A program made the position numbers and the translations under genes. 64,000 nt of DNA from DASRDU01 sp046331565 (GTDB lineage Bacteria; Acidobacteriota; Blastocatellia; RBC074): positions 124,001 through 188,000 of the forward strand of contig JAXLQP010000003.1 of assembly GCA_046331565.1 (NCBI GenBank), in the 5' to 3' direction. Under the pieces are notes generated by a model. It was not told the origin of the DNA and did not search any database. It was given only the letters and a program-made list of their open reading frames with translations. Below, one piece after another: positions 28,201 through 35,641 of the stretch (its first letter is position 1; the number at the start of each line of letters is the position of its first letter).

Positions 28201-28983
28201 GTTGCGGTGATATTCATACAGCGAACCGTGAAACTGATTCGTTCCTGATTTGGTCACGAGCGCGACCTGTGCGCCCGATGAACGGCCCTGATCGGCATTC
28301 GGGTTGGTGGTCGTGACGCGAAACTCCTGCAATGAATCCGGCGTCAGGCGCAGCACACTGAAAAAGGCCGCGCCGCCCTGCTGTTCGTTCACATCCACGC
28401 CGTCAAGCGTGACATTCGACTGATCCGAACGCGCTCCGTTGACGTGGCCACCGCGTTCCTGATCGAGCGTTGCGCCGGTGGCGGGCGTCACTCCGGTCTG
28501 CAGCGAAAGCAGGTCAGGCACGTTGCGCGCATTGAGCGGAAGTTCAACGACTTTGGTTGAATTGAAGCTGTTGCCAATCGTCGCATCAGTCGTATTGATC
28601 GCGGTTTCGCCGCCGCTGACGGTAATGGTCGCCTCGACTCCGCCGATCTGAGTGAAAGCCAGATTCAGCGTCAGCGGCGTGCTGACCAGCACCTGCACAT
28701 TTTCATTCACGACCGGCGTAAAGCCCGGCGCTTCGACGCGCACGCGATAACTGCCCGGCGCAATCTGCGGCAACTGATAAGCGCCGTCAGCAGTCGTCGT
28801 GACCGTGCGGCCTGCGCCCGTCGCCTTGTTGGTAATCGTCACGGTCGCGCCCGCCACGACATTGCCCTGCGGATCGGTGATCGTGCCCGACACGATGCTG
28901 CTCTGCCCGAACGCTGCAACAGCAGCGAAGCTCACGAACGCCGCTGTCAGCAGGCTCTGCCACAATGTTCTGTAGTGTGCCAT
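25201..28983 (-). CDS. Oar-like TonB-dependent receptor with carboxypeptidase-regulatory domain
   Basis: The ATG at 28983 follows AGGAGG and opens a signal peptide (LLTAAFVSFAAVAAFG), giving 1260 residues. Residues ~28-110 form the carboxypeptidase-regulatory-like domain (SGTITDPQGNVVAGATVTIT). A plug region follows (DLLSLQTGVTP, then GARSDQSNVTLDGVDVNEQQ), and then a very long beta barrel ending in an aromatic C-terminus (MQFALRIEF). Such receptors are highly expanded in acidobacteria and related to Myxococcus Oar. They import large ligands or sort proteins; the ligand here is unknown. The gene sits alone, bounded by matching palindromes. Confidence 0.92.
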   Translation of the reverse strand: MAHYRTLWQSLLTAAFVSFAAVAAFGQSSIVSGTITDPQGNVVAGATVTITNKATGAGRTVTTTADGAYQLPQIAPGSYRVRVEAPGFTPVVNENVQVLVSTPLTLNLAFTQIGGVEATITVSGGETAINTTDATIGNSFNSTKVVELPLNARNVPDLLSLQTGVTPATGATLDQERGGHVNGARSDQSNVTLDGVDVNEQQGGAAFFSVLRLTPDSLQEFRVTTTNPNADQGRSSGAQVALVTKSGTNQFHGSLYEYHRNTVTSANDWFNNKDGVARPALIRNNFGGSIGGPIRKDRYFFFFNYEGFREAKSQNVVQEVPLPTLGQGIVRYFSADGSSDPTCPAGAPAGVRCLTRAQISQYYLAANGVDPGTNSAALAVLADAARRYPANSTSLGDGLNTAGFRFNASAPVRQNTFIARFDANLSSRQTAFARLNYQNDVAVGAQWLPDTPARRLWAQPKGLALGHSLTFTNTLVNNFRYGLTRDAFTIGGDSDQNEILFRFIFEPFDFSRTESRTTPVHNFTDDVAWTRGAHSMQFGTNVRLVTNNRLAFTAAFDSAITNPSYYDASGAVVLFDEANANPIFPNVSARSETDLRDALTAVIGRFSQYSALLSYNRDGSVNPVGTGIGRSFKTQEYDFYSQDTWRMRHNLTLTYGVRWSTSTPVYEASGLQVKPTISLSDFFNNRVRSAERGVPYNDPIKVDLAGRANNRSGYYAQDWNNFAPVVAAAWTPNFQNGLLKTIFGENKTTLRGGFRMNYDRIGSALAVAFDLNATLGFTASSQVSANTYNVGSRLAPAFTGLGQNVRSLPGLSIDPKLSFPLQVPSDQAQRIEQSLDDRLTTPYSYSFNFSIGRDLGRGYSFEASYVGRLGRNLLVSRDVAHLNNLRDPKSGADWYTAIRQLIDLRYRDAPVGLVQKIPYFENLFPLAPGAFGYDGLTATQTIYSLIAKRSVGGEDLTDYTYLQSLLDDGLGYGNNLFFHPQYATFAAYTTAGTSDYHAAQFTLRKRFSQNLYFDFNYTLSHSLDITSGAEFAEPTDNGYLAGGSVFAINPLNLKLQRANSDFDVRHLINANFGYDLPFGRGRAFFSGASKWADAIFGGWKVTGIFRWNSGLPSDQPYDDGRWATNWNVQSNGVAIRPLEASPTRTGDPNLFSDPVAAYRSYRNPYPGEVGDRNVLRLPGFVQFDSGVMKSFSLPWEGRRVVFRWDTFNLTNTQHFTGVISDNRRLGKDPFLNGTPSADFGKFTRIQGTPRVMQFALRIEF

Positions 28984-29497
28984 TTCGCCTCCTGAAGTGA
29001 AGCTGCAAAAATCAGGATACGGCAGCGGTGTCAGACAGCCTGTGCGCCGCCTGTCTGGTCGCCAGATGGAAGGAATAAAACACCACTGCCGCAGATCGCT
29101 GATGCAAAGCGCAACGGTCGTGCCATTCAGGAGCGAATGATTCAAGTGACTGATGAAGGCAGGTTTATTGAAGGCAGGCGAAAACGCGCCGTCAGCAATC
29201 ACAGCGCGCTTTCATATCGGATATGAAATTCCGAATTTGAAATGTTATGCAGGCCTGTACACAGAGAGATGAAATGCGGCATCACGCTGCTGAAAGAAAT
29301 CAAGGCGCCCCCCCGTAGTAACGAATTCATTCGTTGCTTTTCAATCTTTGCAGCTTCAGAAGCAGAACGAATGAATTCGTTACTACAGGGGTGGCTCTGG
29401 TTTGGCTGATGCTCCGCAGCTCAATCACGCAGCCCTGACAGGCGGCAGCAGCGACCGGGAGAGTTCAGCATTCTGTCGGGGTCGGTTCACTGACACA

Positions 29498-29697
29498 GCC
29501 CCGACAGGGGCGGGATTCAATAGCCGGGGGTGCTTCACCCCCGGAAACGCGTTAACCATAGAGAGCAGCCCTGAAAGGGCGCCAGATAATGATTATGTAC
29601 GTTGAATTACTGACGCCCTTTCAGGGCTGGCCGGTTTTGTTCATCACGTACCGGGGGTGAAGCACCCCCGGCTATTGAATCCCGCCCCTGTCGGGGC
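29498..29697. repeat. Perfect 47-bp inverted repeat with nested 16-bp palindrome
   Basis: Arms 29498-29544 and 29651-29697 are exact. Each arm itself contains two small palindromes (CCCCGACAGGGG and CCGGGGGTGCTTCACCCCCGG). Inside, CAGCCCTGAAAGGGCG (29566-29581) pairs exactly with 29614-29629. Folded, this gives a long branched cruciform. The two 47-bp arms and their internal hairpins resemble a non-autonomous mobile palindrome, but no target-site duplication was identified. Confidence 0.85.
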
Positions 29698-29789
29698 ATA
29701 AAGAATTATGGTTCGCGGATTGTCACGCCCAGCTTGTGGCGTCGGCGATTACACTGACAGGCATAAAGAATTGTGGTTCGCGGATTGTC
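29697..29789. repeat. Direct repeat pair at the edge of the 47-bp palindrome
   Basis: GCATAAAGAATT-A/G-TGGTTCGCGGATTGTC occurs at 29697-29725 and again at 29761-29789 with one difference. The unit begins at the last base of the right palindrome arm. Confidence 0.8.
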
Positions 29790-29871
29790 TGCCCCTTGCA
29801 CAGATTGAATTGCGCTCCTTACGGGACTGACAGGTGATAAGTGTCAGGGTTGTTCAGAACAAGTCCCTGAT

Positions 29872-30390
29872 TCAGGCTGATTGTTCATCCTGCAAACGGC
29901 GGGCGATCTGCTCAAGTATGTTCAGGTAAGCGTCGGCTTCCGCGCTGCCTTCAGCAGGCGACCAGGGCGCGAAGTTTTTGGCGGACTCTTCGACATAACC
30001 GCCTGACGGGTGGCCTTTGACTTCGTAAATCACCGTGTCTTCGAGCGCGACCAGCGTGTGCCAGATGTGCGGGGCAATATCCATGCCGAACTGTCCGGCT
30101 GTCGCATCGAGGATGCAGCTTTCAGATTCGATTACGCTTCCCGCTTCATCAAAGATCAGCAGCGCCAGGCGACCACGCAGCACAATGAAACCTTCGCTGT
30201 TGTGTTCGTTCATGTGCCGGTGCGGGCGCACGTAAGTTCCCGACTTCAGTGCATTGAGCATGCGGTGGCAATGTTCGTGGTCGCCTGAGTGCAGACGCAG
30301 AATCGTCCGGCGGCGCGGTGAATCAGCCGCTTTGCAGAGCAGTTCGTCAAGCAGTTGCGCGTCAATGCGCTGAATCCTTCGTTCGTTCAT
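29872..30390 (-). CDS. WbuC-like cupin-fold metalloprotein
   Basis: The ATG at 30390 opens MNERRIQRIDAQLLDELLCK, giving 172 residues. The cupin metal site is visible in VRPHRHMNEHNSEGFIVLRG, followed by a second histidine strand (DIAPHIWHTLVAL). These match the WbuC family, often linked to lipopolysaccharide O-antigen clusters, although no such cluster is adjacent. The enzymatic role of WbuC is unsettled. Confidence 0.85.
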   Translation of the reverse strand: MNERRIQRIDAQLLDELLCKAADSPRRRTILRLHSGDHEHCHRMLNALKSGTYVRPHRHMNEHNSEGFIVLRGRLALLIFDEAGSVIESESCILDATAGQFGMDIAPHIWHTLVALEDTVIYEVKGHPSGGYVEESAKNFAPWSPAEGSAEADAYLNILEQIARRLQDEQSA

Positions 30391-30505
30391 AGCCGGTGAA
30401 TCTAAGGCGTCCTTGTCTTTTCTGCAACAAGTGATGAAAATTCCCGGCACGTCGTCTGCTGGCTCAAACGAATCAGGAAAAAATGCGATAGTCACCTCAA
30501 CGATC

Positions 30506-31360
30506 ATGCCGGAAAAACTGCCGCCTGAAATTGAAAATTACCGTGACCACACCTGGCAGCGCGATCCGACGCAGCGCGTCGAAACCGTGCAGCAGGCCGA
30601 AGCCTTTATTGAGCGCGTCGGCTTCTGCGCGACGCTCACCGATGCGCGACAGCCCGGCCCTTCGCTTTACGTCGCGGTGTGCGGGCGACGCGATGCGGTG
30701 ATGCCGCGCAACGTGCAGAAAGACCCGGAAGCCTCAGCCGCCTGGGTGCTGAAGGATGAACTCGTGCAGCGCGGGCGCGTTTATTACGGCAAACTGGCGC
30801 GGGGCCGCGCAATGTTTCTGGCTCCGCGCATGGTTGCGCCGTTCTTTGCTGTCCGGGGCGTCAGCCGCCGTCAGGAGAAAAACCGTCTGAGCAAGCCTGC
30901 GCAGGCCATTCTGAAAGTGCTGCGCAAGGAATGGGAGATGGCTTCAGGCGATCTGCGCCAGGAAGCAGGCATCGCTGATCGCAAGGTCTTCAATCAGGCG
31001 CTGGATGAATTGCAGGCGGCGATGATCGTGATTCCGGGCGAAGTGGTTTACGTGCCGAAATTCACCTACATCTGGACGCTCGCTGAAGCGCGTTTTGCCG
31101 GGCAGCTCAAAACGCAGCCGGTGAGTGAGGCGCGGCGTGAAATTGCGCGCTGCTTTCTGGAAGGCGCGGGGCTGACGGTGCCGGGCGAACTGGCCAGAGT
31201 CACGGGTCTGTCGCGGCCCGAAGCAGGTCTGGGCAACCGGGCGCTGGTGGCGGAAGGTTTCGCCGTTTCACCTTCACGCGGCACTTATCATCTGGCTGAT
31301 CTTGATGAACGCCTGAACAGGCTTGAGGGAACCTGGCCCGAAGCCGCTGCCGGAAGCTGA
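30506..31360 (+). CDS. AlkZ-related winged-helix protein
   Basis: The ATG at 30506 gives 284 residues. The order of motifs (TVQQAEAFIERVGFCATL near residue 25, then APFFAVRGV, LRQEAGIADRKVFNQALDEL and FTYIWTLAE) matches the family annotated as AlkZ-related, distant kin of the HTH_42 DNA glycosylases AlkZ/YcaQ that unhook crosslinked or alkylated bases. The paired catalytic Q-x-Q motif of true AlkZ was not found, so glycosylase activity is uncertain. It is transcribed divergently from the cupin gene. Confidence 0.7.
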   Translation: MPEKLPPEIENYRDHTWQRDPTQRVETVQQAEAFIERVGFCATLTDARQPGPSLYVAVCGRRDAVMPRNVQKDPEASAAWVLKDELVQRGRVYYGKLARGRAMFLAPRMVAPFFAVRGVSRRQEKNRLSKPAQAILKVLRKEWEMASGDLRQEAGIADRKVFNQALDELQAAMIVIPGEVVYVPKFTYIWTLAEARFAGQLKTQPVSEARREIARCFLEGAGLTVPGELARVTGLSRPEAGLGNRALVAEGFAVSPSRGTYHLADLDERLNRLEGTWPEAAAGS

Positions 31361-31537
31361 AAAATCATCGCGTCATGAGCGTTGCGCCACCTTCCAGGTT
31401 AGAATGCCTGACGCATGCGCTGATGGACAGTTACCACAACCACCTGCTCCGGCCCGCTGACCGGCAGACAGGGCGCTGTGACCATTCACTCCCCCTGATG
31501 CTTTTATTCGCTCTGCAACAGATCATTGCCGACTGTT

Positions 31538-33859
31538 ATGCGAAACCACCTGTCGCTTATTTCACAGGAAGACTTTTCCCGGCTGGCACGGGATCTGCTC
31601 GATCAGTGTGGCGATGCGATTCTCTTTCTGCTTCCTGATGCGCGCATTGCTTATGTGAATGATGCCGCCTGCCGCCTGCTGGGCTGGTCGCGCGAGGAAC
31701 TGCTGTCAATGACGCTGCCTGAAATTGATCCGGCCTGTTCGGCAGCGAAGTGGGCGCAGCAGTGGGAACAGATCAGGCAGCAGCCCCTGACGGTCGAAGC
31801 GGTCTATTGCACCAGAGACGGACAACCGATTCCGGTCGAACTGACGGCCAGCTACCTGAAATACGACGACCACGCCTGCGTCTGTCTCATTACCCGTGTG
31901 CTGATTGAACGCCGACGATTCGAGAATGCGCTGAGTGAAAGTGAGGAACGCTTTCGCGCGACGTTCGAGCAGGCGGCGGTCGGCATTGCGCACGTCGGCC
32001 TGGATGGCAGATTCCTGCTGGTCAATCAGAAGCTGTGTGAAATTCTCGGTTATGCGCACGCCGAATTGCTGGCGCACACGTTTCAGGAGCTGACCTGGCC
32101 CGAAGACCTTGAGCACAATCTGAGGCAGATTCGCCGGATTCTGGCCGGAGAGGTTCAGACCTATTCGATGGAAAAGCGATACATCCGCAAGGATGGTTCG
32201 CTCGTCTGGGCCAATCTGACGGTGGCGCTGGTGCGCGACGGCGCCGGGCAGCCCAAATACTTCGTCTCCATCGTGCAGGACATCAGCCAGCGCAAACAGG
32301 CCGAAGCCGAATTGAAACGCAATCAGGAGATGCTGGCCGGGGCTGAGGCGCTGGCGCACGCGGGCAGCTTTGAATGGGACATCGCCACCAATCGCGTCAC
32401 CTGGTCAGATGAAATGTACCGGATTTATGGCCGACAGCCGGAGCAGTTCAAACCAACCCTTGAAAACTTTCTGGCCTGCCTGCACCCGGACGACCAGCCC
32501 GCCATCCGGCAGCTTGTGCAGGCGGCGCTGGCAGGACGAAAGCCCTTTGAAATGGAGGAACGCATTGTTCGCCCTGACGGAACTCATCGCACGCTGGTAA
32601 CCAGAGGCGCAGTTCATTTCGATCAGCAGGGCCAGCCGGTCAGACTTGTCGGCCTCTGCCAGGACATCACCGCACGCAAACAGGCCGAAGCCGCCCTGCG
32701 CGAAAGTGAAGAACGCCTGCGCCAGTCACAAAAGATGGAAGCCGTCGGCAGGCTGGCCGGAGGCATCGCGCACGACTTCAATAATCTGCTGACGGCCATC
32801 ACCGGCTACAGCCGCCTGCTGCTGCAACAAACCGGCGAACGGAGTCCGTTCCGGCACGACCTTGAAGAAATTTATGCGGCCAGTGAAAGAGCCGCTTCGC
32901 TGACGCGGCAGTTACTCGCCTTCAGCCGCAAACAGATTCTGCAACCACAGGTGCTTGATCTCAACGAAGTCATTACGGGCGTCAATCAGATGCTGCGCCG
33001 TCTGATCGGTGAAGACATTGAACTGCTGACGCGCCCGACGCCCGGACTGCACAAGGTCAGAGCTGATCCGGGGCAGATTGAACAGGTGCTGATCAACCTG
33101 GCCGTGAATGCGCGCGAAGCCATGCCACAGGGCGGCACGCTGACGATTGAAACTTTCAACAGCGAAACGAAAGCATTGAATGGCGCGCCGCCAAAGGCTC
33201 GTTACGCCTGCCTCAGAGTCACCGACACCGGCTGCGGCATTGATCCGGCCATTCAGCCGCGCATCTTCGAGCCGTTCTTTACGACCAGGGAACCCGGCAA
33301 AGGCACGGGCCTCGGCCTCTCAACCGTTTACGGCATCATCGAACAAAGCGGCGGCCACATCACCGTCAGCAGCGCGCCGGGCCAGGGCGCGTCATTCACG
33401 ATTTACCTGCCGGTGATTGAAGAGACGGGTGAAACGCCCGAAATCGCGGCCAGGATGGCTGAAATGCCTGGCGGTTCTGAAACCGTGCTGCTGGTCGAAG
33501 ACGAAAAGATCGTGCGCGATCTGGTCAGCCAGACGCTGCGCCTGAGCGGTTATCACGTCCTCGAAGCAGGCAGCGGCCCGCAGGCGCTGGAACTGTGCCA
33601 GCGTTACGCCGGCCCCATTCACCTGCTGCTGAGCGATGTCGTCATGCCGCAGATGAACGGCCTCAAACTGGCCGAGCATCTGAAAAGTTCGCGCCCCAAT
33701 CTGAAGCTGCTCTTTATGTCCGGTTACACCGAAGACCGCATCACCCTGCACGGCCTGTCAACCGCCAGCCTCAAGCTGTTGCAGAAACCGTTCACGCCTG
33801 AATTGCTGACCAGCCGTGTGCGCGAAGTCCTGGATGCCCTGCCACCCGCCAGCGCCTGA
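31538..33859 (+). CDS. Hybrid sensor histidine kinase with multiple PAS domains and C-terminal receiver
   Basis: Starting at ATG 31538 (a TTG lies four codons upstream) the protein has 773 residues and no membrane segment, so it is cytoplasmic. Three PAS domains occupy about 15-390, the second and third followed by PAC regions. The HisKA helix holds the phospho-acceptor His in GGIAHDFNNLLTAITGYSRL (near residue 411). The ATPase N, G1 and G2 boxes follow (NLAVNAREAM, DTGCGIDP, GTGLGLSTVYGI). A receiver domain ends the protein with the phospho-acceptor Asp in LLSDVVMPQMNG (near 698). No output partner is adjacent. Confidence 0.92.
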   Translation: MRNHLSLISQEDFSRLARDLLDQCGDAILFLLPDARIAYVNDAACRLLGWSREELLSMTLPEIDPACSAAKWAQQWEQIRQQPLTVEAVYCTRDGQPIPVELTASYLKYDDHACVCLITRVLIERRRFENALSESEERFRATFEQAAVGIAHVGLDGRFLLVNQKLCEILGYAHAELLAHTFQELTWPEDLEHNLRQIRRILAGEVQTYSMEKRYIRKDGSLVWANLTVALVRDGAGQPKYFVSIVQDISQRKQAEAELKRNQEMLAGAEALAHAGSFEWDIATNRVTWSDEMYRIYGRQPEQFKPTLENFLACLHPDDQPAIRQLVQAALAGRKPFEMEERIVRPDGTHRTLVTRGAVHFDQQGQPVRLVGLCQDITARKQAEAALRESEERLRQSQKMEAVGRLAGGIAHDFNNLLTAITGYSRLLLQQTGERSPFRHDLEEIYAASERAASLTRQLLAFSRKQILQPQVLDLNEVITGVNQMLRRLIGEDIELLTRPTPGLHKVRADPGQIEQVLINLAVNAREAMPQGGTLTIETFNSETKALNGAPPKARYACLRVTDTGCGIDPAIQPRIFEPFFTTREPGKGTGLGLSTVYGIIEQSGGHITVSSAPGQGASFTIYLPVIEETGETPEIAARMAEMPGGSETVLLVEDEKIVRDLVSQTLRLSGYHVLEAGSGPQALELCQRYAGPIHLLLSDVVMPQMNGLKLAEHLKSSRPNLKLLFMSGYTEDRITLHGLSTASLKLLQKPFTPELLTSRVREVLDALPPASA

Positions 33860-33978
33860 CCACTGGTCAGCCGGATTTTTTTCTGTCTCAGCCTGAAACC
33901 TTCCGCCTGCTGTCGCCACTCACCCCGCGTCACAGCAATTACGGGTTCTCAAAAAAACTGAAAGGACATCCATCGTTT

Positions 33979-34773
33979 ATGAACAGACATTCGTTTCGCC
34001 TGCTCGCCCTTTCCGCGCTGCTCACCCTGGCCGCGACCATCACTGCTTTTGCGCAGGACTTTCAGCGCAGCTATCAGCTCAGTCCCGGCGGTCAGATCAG
34101 CATCAGAAATGTTTCCGGCAATGTTGACGTGATTGGTTACGAGGGCAATGCCGTCACCGTCACCGGCATTAAGGAAGGCCGCGACCGCGACCGTGTTGAA
34201 ATCGAAGACCGCAGCGGCGGCAATCGCATCGAAGTCGGCGTGCATTATCCTGAAAGATGCAACTGCGATGCGAGCGTCAGATTTGAAGTGCGCGTGCCGC
34301 GCGCGATGAACTTTCAGTTCGATTCGATTTCCAGCGTCAGCGGCGAGGTCAGGGTCGAAAACGTCACCGGCACGCTGCGCGCCAGATCGGTGAGCGGCGA
34401 AGTGACCGTCAGAAATGTCAATGGCCGCGTTGACGCTTCGGCAGTCAGCGGCGATGTCGAAGTCGGCAACGTCGCCGGAACCGTCAGCGCCAAATCAACG
34501 AGCGGCGATGTCAAAGTTGAAATCACGCGCCTTGAAGGCGGCGACGGCATGGAATTCGCTTCGACGAGCGGCAACGTCAGCGTCAGAGTGCCTGAAAACC
34601 TTGATGCAAACGTTGAAATGTCAGTTCTGAGCGGATCGCTGAAAACCGACTTCCCGCTGCAGATCGAAAAACCCGAATACGGGCCGGGTCAGAAAGCCTT
34701 CGGCCAGCTTGGCAGCGGTTCGCGGCGGCTCAAGATGTCATCGGTTTCAGGCAACGTCAGCCTGGTGAGGTAA
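33979..34773 (+). CDS. DUF4097 beta-strand-repeat secreted protein
   Basis: The 264-residue protein has a signal peptide (LLALSALLTLAATITAFAQ). It then consists of repeated short strands with the pattern V-S-G-(D/E/N)-V (for example ISSVSGEVRVENVTGTLRA and SAVSGDVEVGNVAGTVSA). This is the DUF4097 beta-solenoid seen in many bacterial putative adhesins. AAAGGA precedes the ATG at distance. Function unknown. Confidence 0.85.
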   Translation: MNRHSFRLLALSALLTLAATITAFAQDFQRSYQLSPGGQISIRNVSGNVDVIGYEGNAVTVTGIKEGRDRDRVEIEDRSGGNRIEVGVHYPERCNCDASVRFEVRVPRAMNFQFDSISSVSGEVRVENVTGTLRARSVSGEVTVRNVNGRVDASAVSGDVEVGNVAGTVSAKSTSGDVKVEITRLEGGDGMEFASTSGNVSVRVPENLDANVEMSVLSGSLKTDFPLQIEKPEYGPGQKAFGQLGSGSRRLKMSSVSGNVSLVR

Positions 34774-34779
34774 GAAACG

Positions 34780-34858
34780 AAACACGGATGAAACTGAAGC
34801 GACAGCCTGGGGCAGATCCAACCCGCCCCGCTCAGTCGCCTCAGTTTCATCCGTGTTT
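34780..34858. repeat. Perfect 18-bp inverted repeat between convergent genes
   Basis: AAACACGGATGAAACTGA (34780-34797) pairs exactly with 34841-34858, and pairing continues inward with one mismatch (GCGAC / GTCGC). It lies between the convergent DUF4097 and Uma2 genes, so it may also end both transcripts. The AACACGGATGAAAC motif recurs at 23302-23315. Confidence 0.8.
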
Positions 34859-34884
34859 TGCTGCTGAGACTTTTCCTGCCTCGA

Positions 34885-35577
34885 TTATTTTCTGGATTTT
34901 TTCTGTCGCCCGCGCTGCTGGCGCAAAGAGTCACGAAAGGTGCGCAGCGCGGCTGACTGGCCTTCGGTTCTGGTCCGCTGCATAAAATCCGCCAGCGATT
35001 CGGCAGTCAGCCAGGGAAAAGTGAGGCTTTTTCCGGCTTCCACATAGCGGCGTCCTTCCAGTTGATAAATGCGGAAATTCTTTCCGTCATAACGCCACAG
35101 TTCCGGCACGCCAAAGGCAGCATAGATCAGCGATTTGTTGACTGATCCGCTCGTGATGTCCACTTCAAAAATGACATCCGGCGGCGGATCGTTCTTCAGA
35201 TCAACTTCGGTTTTGCCATGCATCAGCGCTTCGTTGCGAACATAAAAACAGGTGTCCGGTTCCGCGCCGCGCTTCTTCCCTTTCAGCTTCAGAGTCGTTG
35301 ACCCGGCATTGATGATGTCAATGTTCAGATCCAGCGTCATCACTCTGATCAGGTCTGAAATGGCGCGGTTGTAGATTTCCTGTTTGAGCGAGGGTGACAT
35401 AATTTCCATTGTCCCGTGGTCATAACACACGCGAAAGTGGCTCTGATCCTGCAGGTCGGCAATCAGTCTTTCGTAGGTTTCCCAACTGACGTTACGCAGG
35501 ACAAACCGCTCCTCGCCGGACGATTCATTTACACTCGCCACTGTCTTTTCAGCCGGAATCTTTAAGGCCGCGCCCAT
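34885..35577 (-). CDS. Uma2-family (DUF820) protein, second copy
   Basis: The ATG at 35577 is preferred (230 residues), because the ATG at 35619 lies in the loop of a strong hairpin and its extension is not conserved-looking. The Uma2 core is clear: FRVCYDHGTMEIMSP, EPDTCFYVRN and PPDVIFEVDITS, with the acidic residues of the PD-(D/E)xK site. The C-terminal tail is basic (RQQRGRQKKSRK). It follows aconitase on the same strand and differs strongly from the Uma2 protein at 12355-12906. Confidence 0.83.
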   Translation of the reverse strand: MGAALKIPAEKTVASVNESSGEERFVLRNVSWETYERLIADLQDQSHFRVCYDHGTMEIMSPSLKQEIYNRAISDLIRVMTLDLNIDIINAGSTTLKLKGKKRGAEPDTCFYVRNEALMHGKTEVDLKNDPPPDVIFEVDITSGSVNKSLIYAAFGVPELWRYDGKNFRIYQLEGRRYVEAGKSLTFPWLTAESLADFMQRTRTEGQSAALRTFRDSLRQQRGRQKKSRK

Positions 35578-35598
35578 ACTCAGAAATTTCTGTTGAAG

Positions 35599-35634
35599 CT
35601 GTGGCGCAGGCTGAGTCATCAGCCTGCGCCACAG
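35599..35634 (-). terminator. Hairpin at the end of the aconitase gene
   Basis: A 14-bp exact stem (CTGTGGCGCAGGCT at 35599-35612 with 35621-35634) closes an 8-base loop just after the acnA stop. No T-run follows, so transcription may read on into the Uma2 gene or end with Rho. Confidence 0.55.
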
Positions 35635-35641
35635 GCTTTGC

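Larger units (their letters stand above)
28984..29871. repeat. Repeat-rich 0.9-kb spacer
   Basis: No gene is visible. Contents from left to right: the receptor's ribosome-binding site; a 21-bp perfect inverted repeat (29315-29335 / 29366-29386); a 47-bp perfect inverted repeat (29498-29544 / 29651-29697) enclosing a 16-bp one (29566-29581 / 29614-29629); and a ~29-bp direct repeat (29697-29725 and 29761-29789, one mismatch). The receptor promoter must also lie here, near the left end. Confidence 0.8.
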
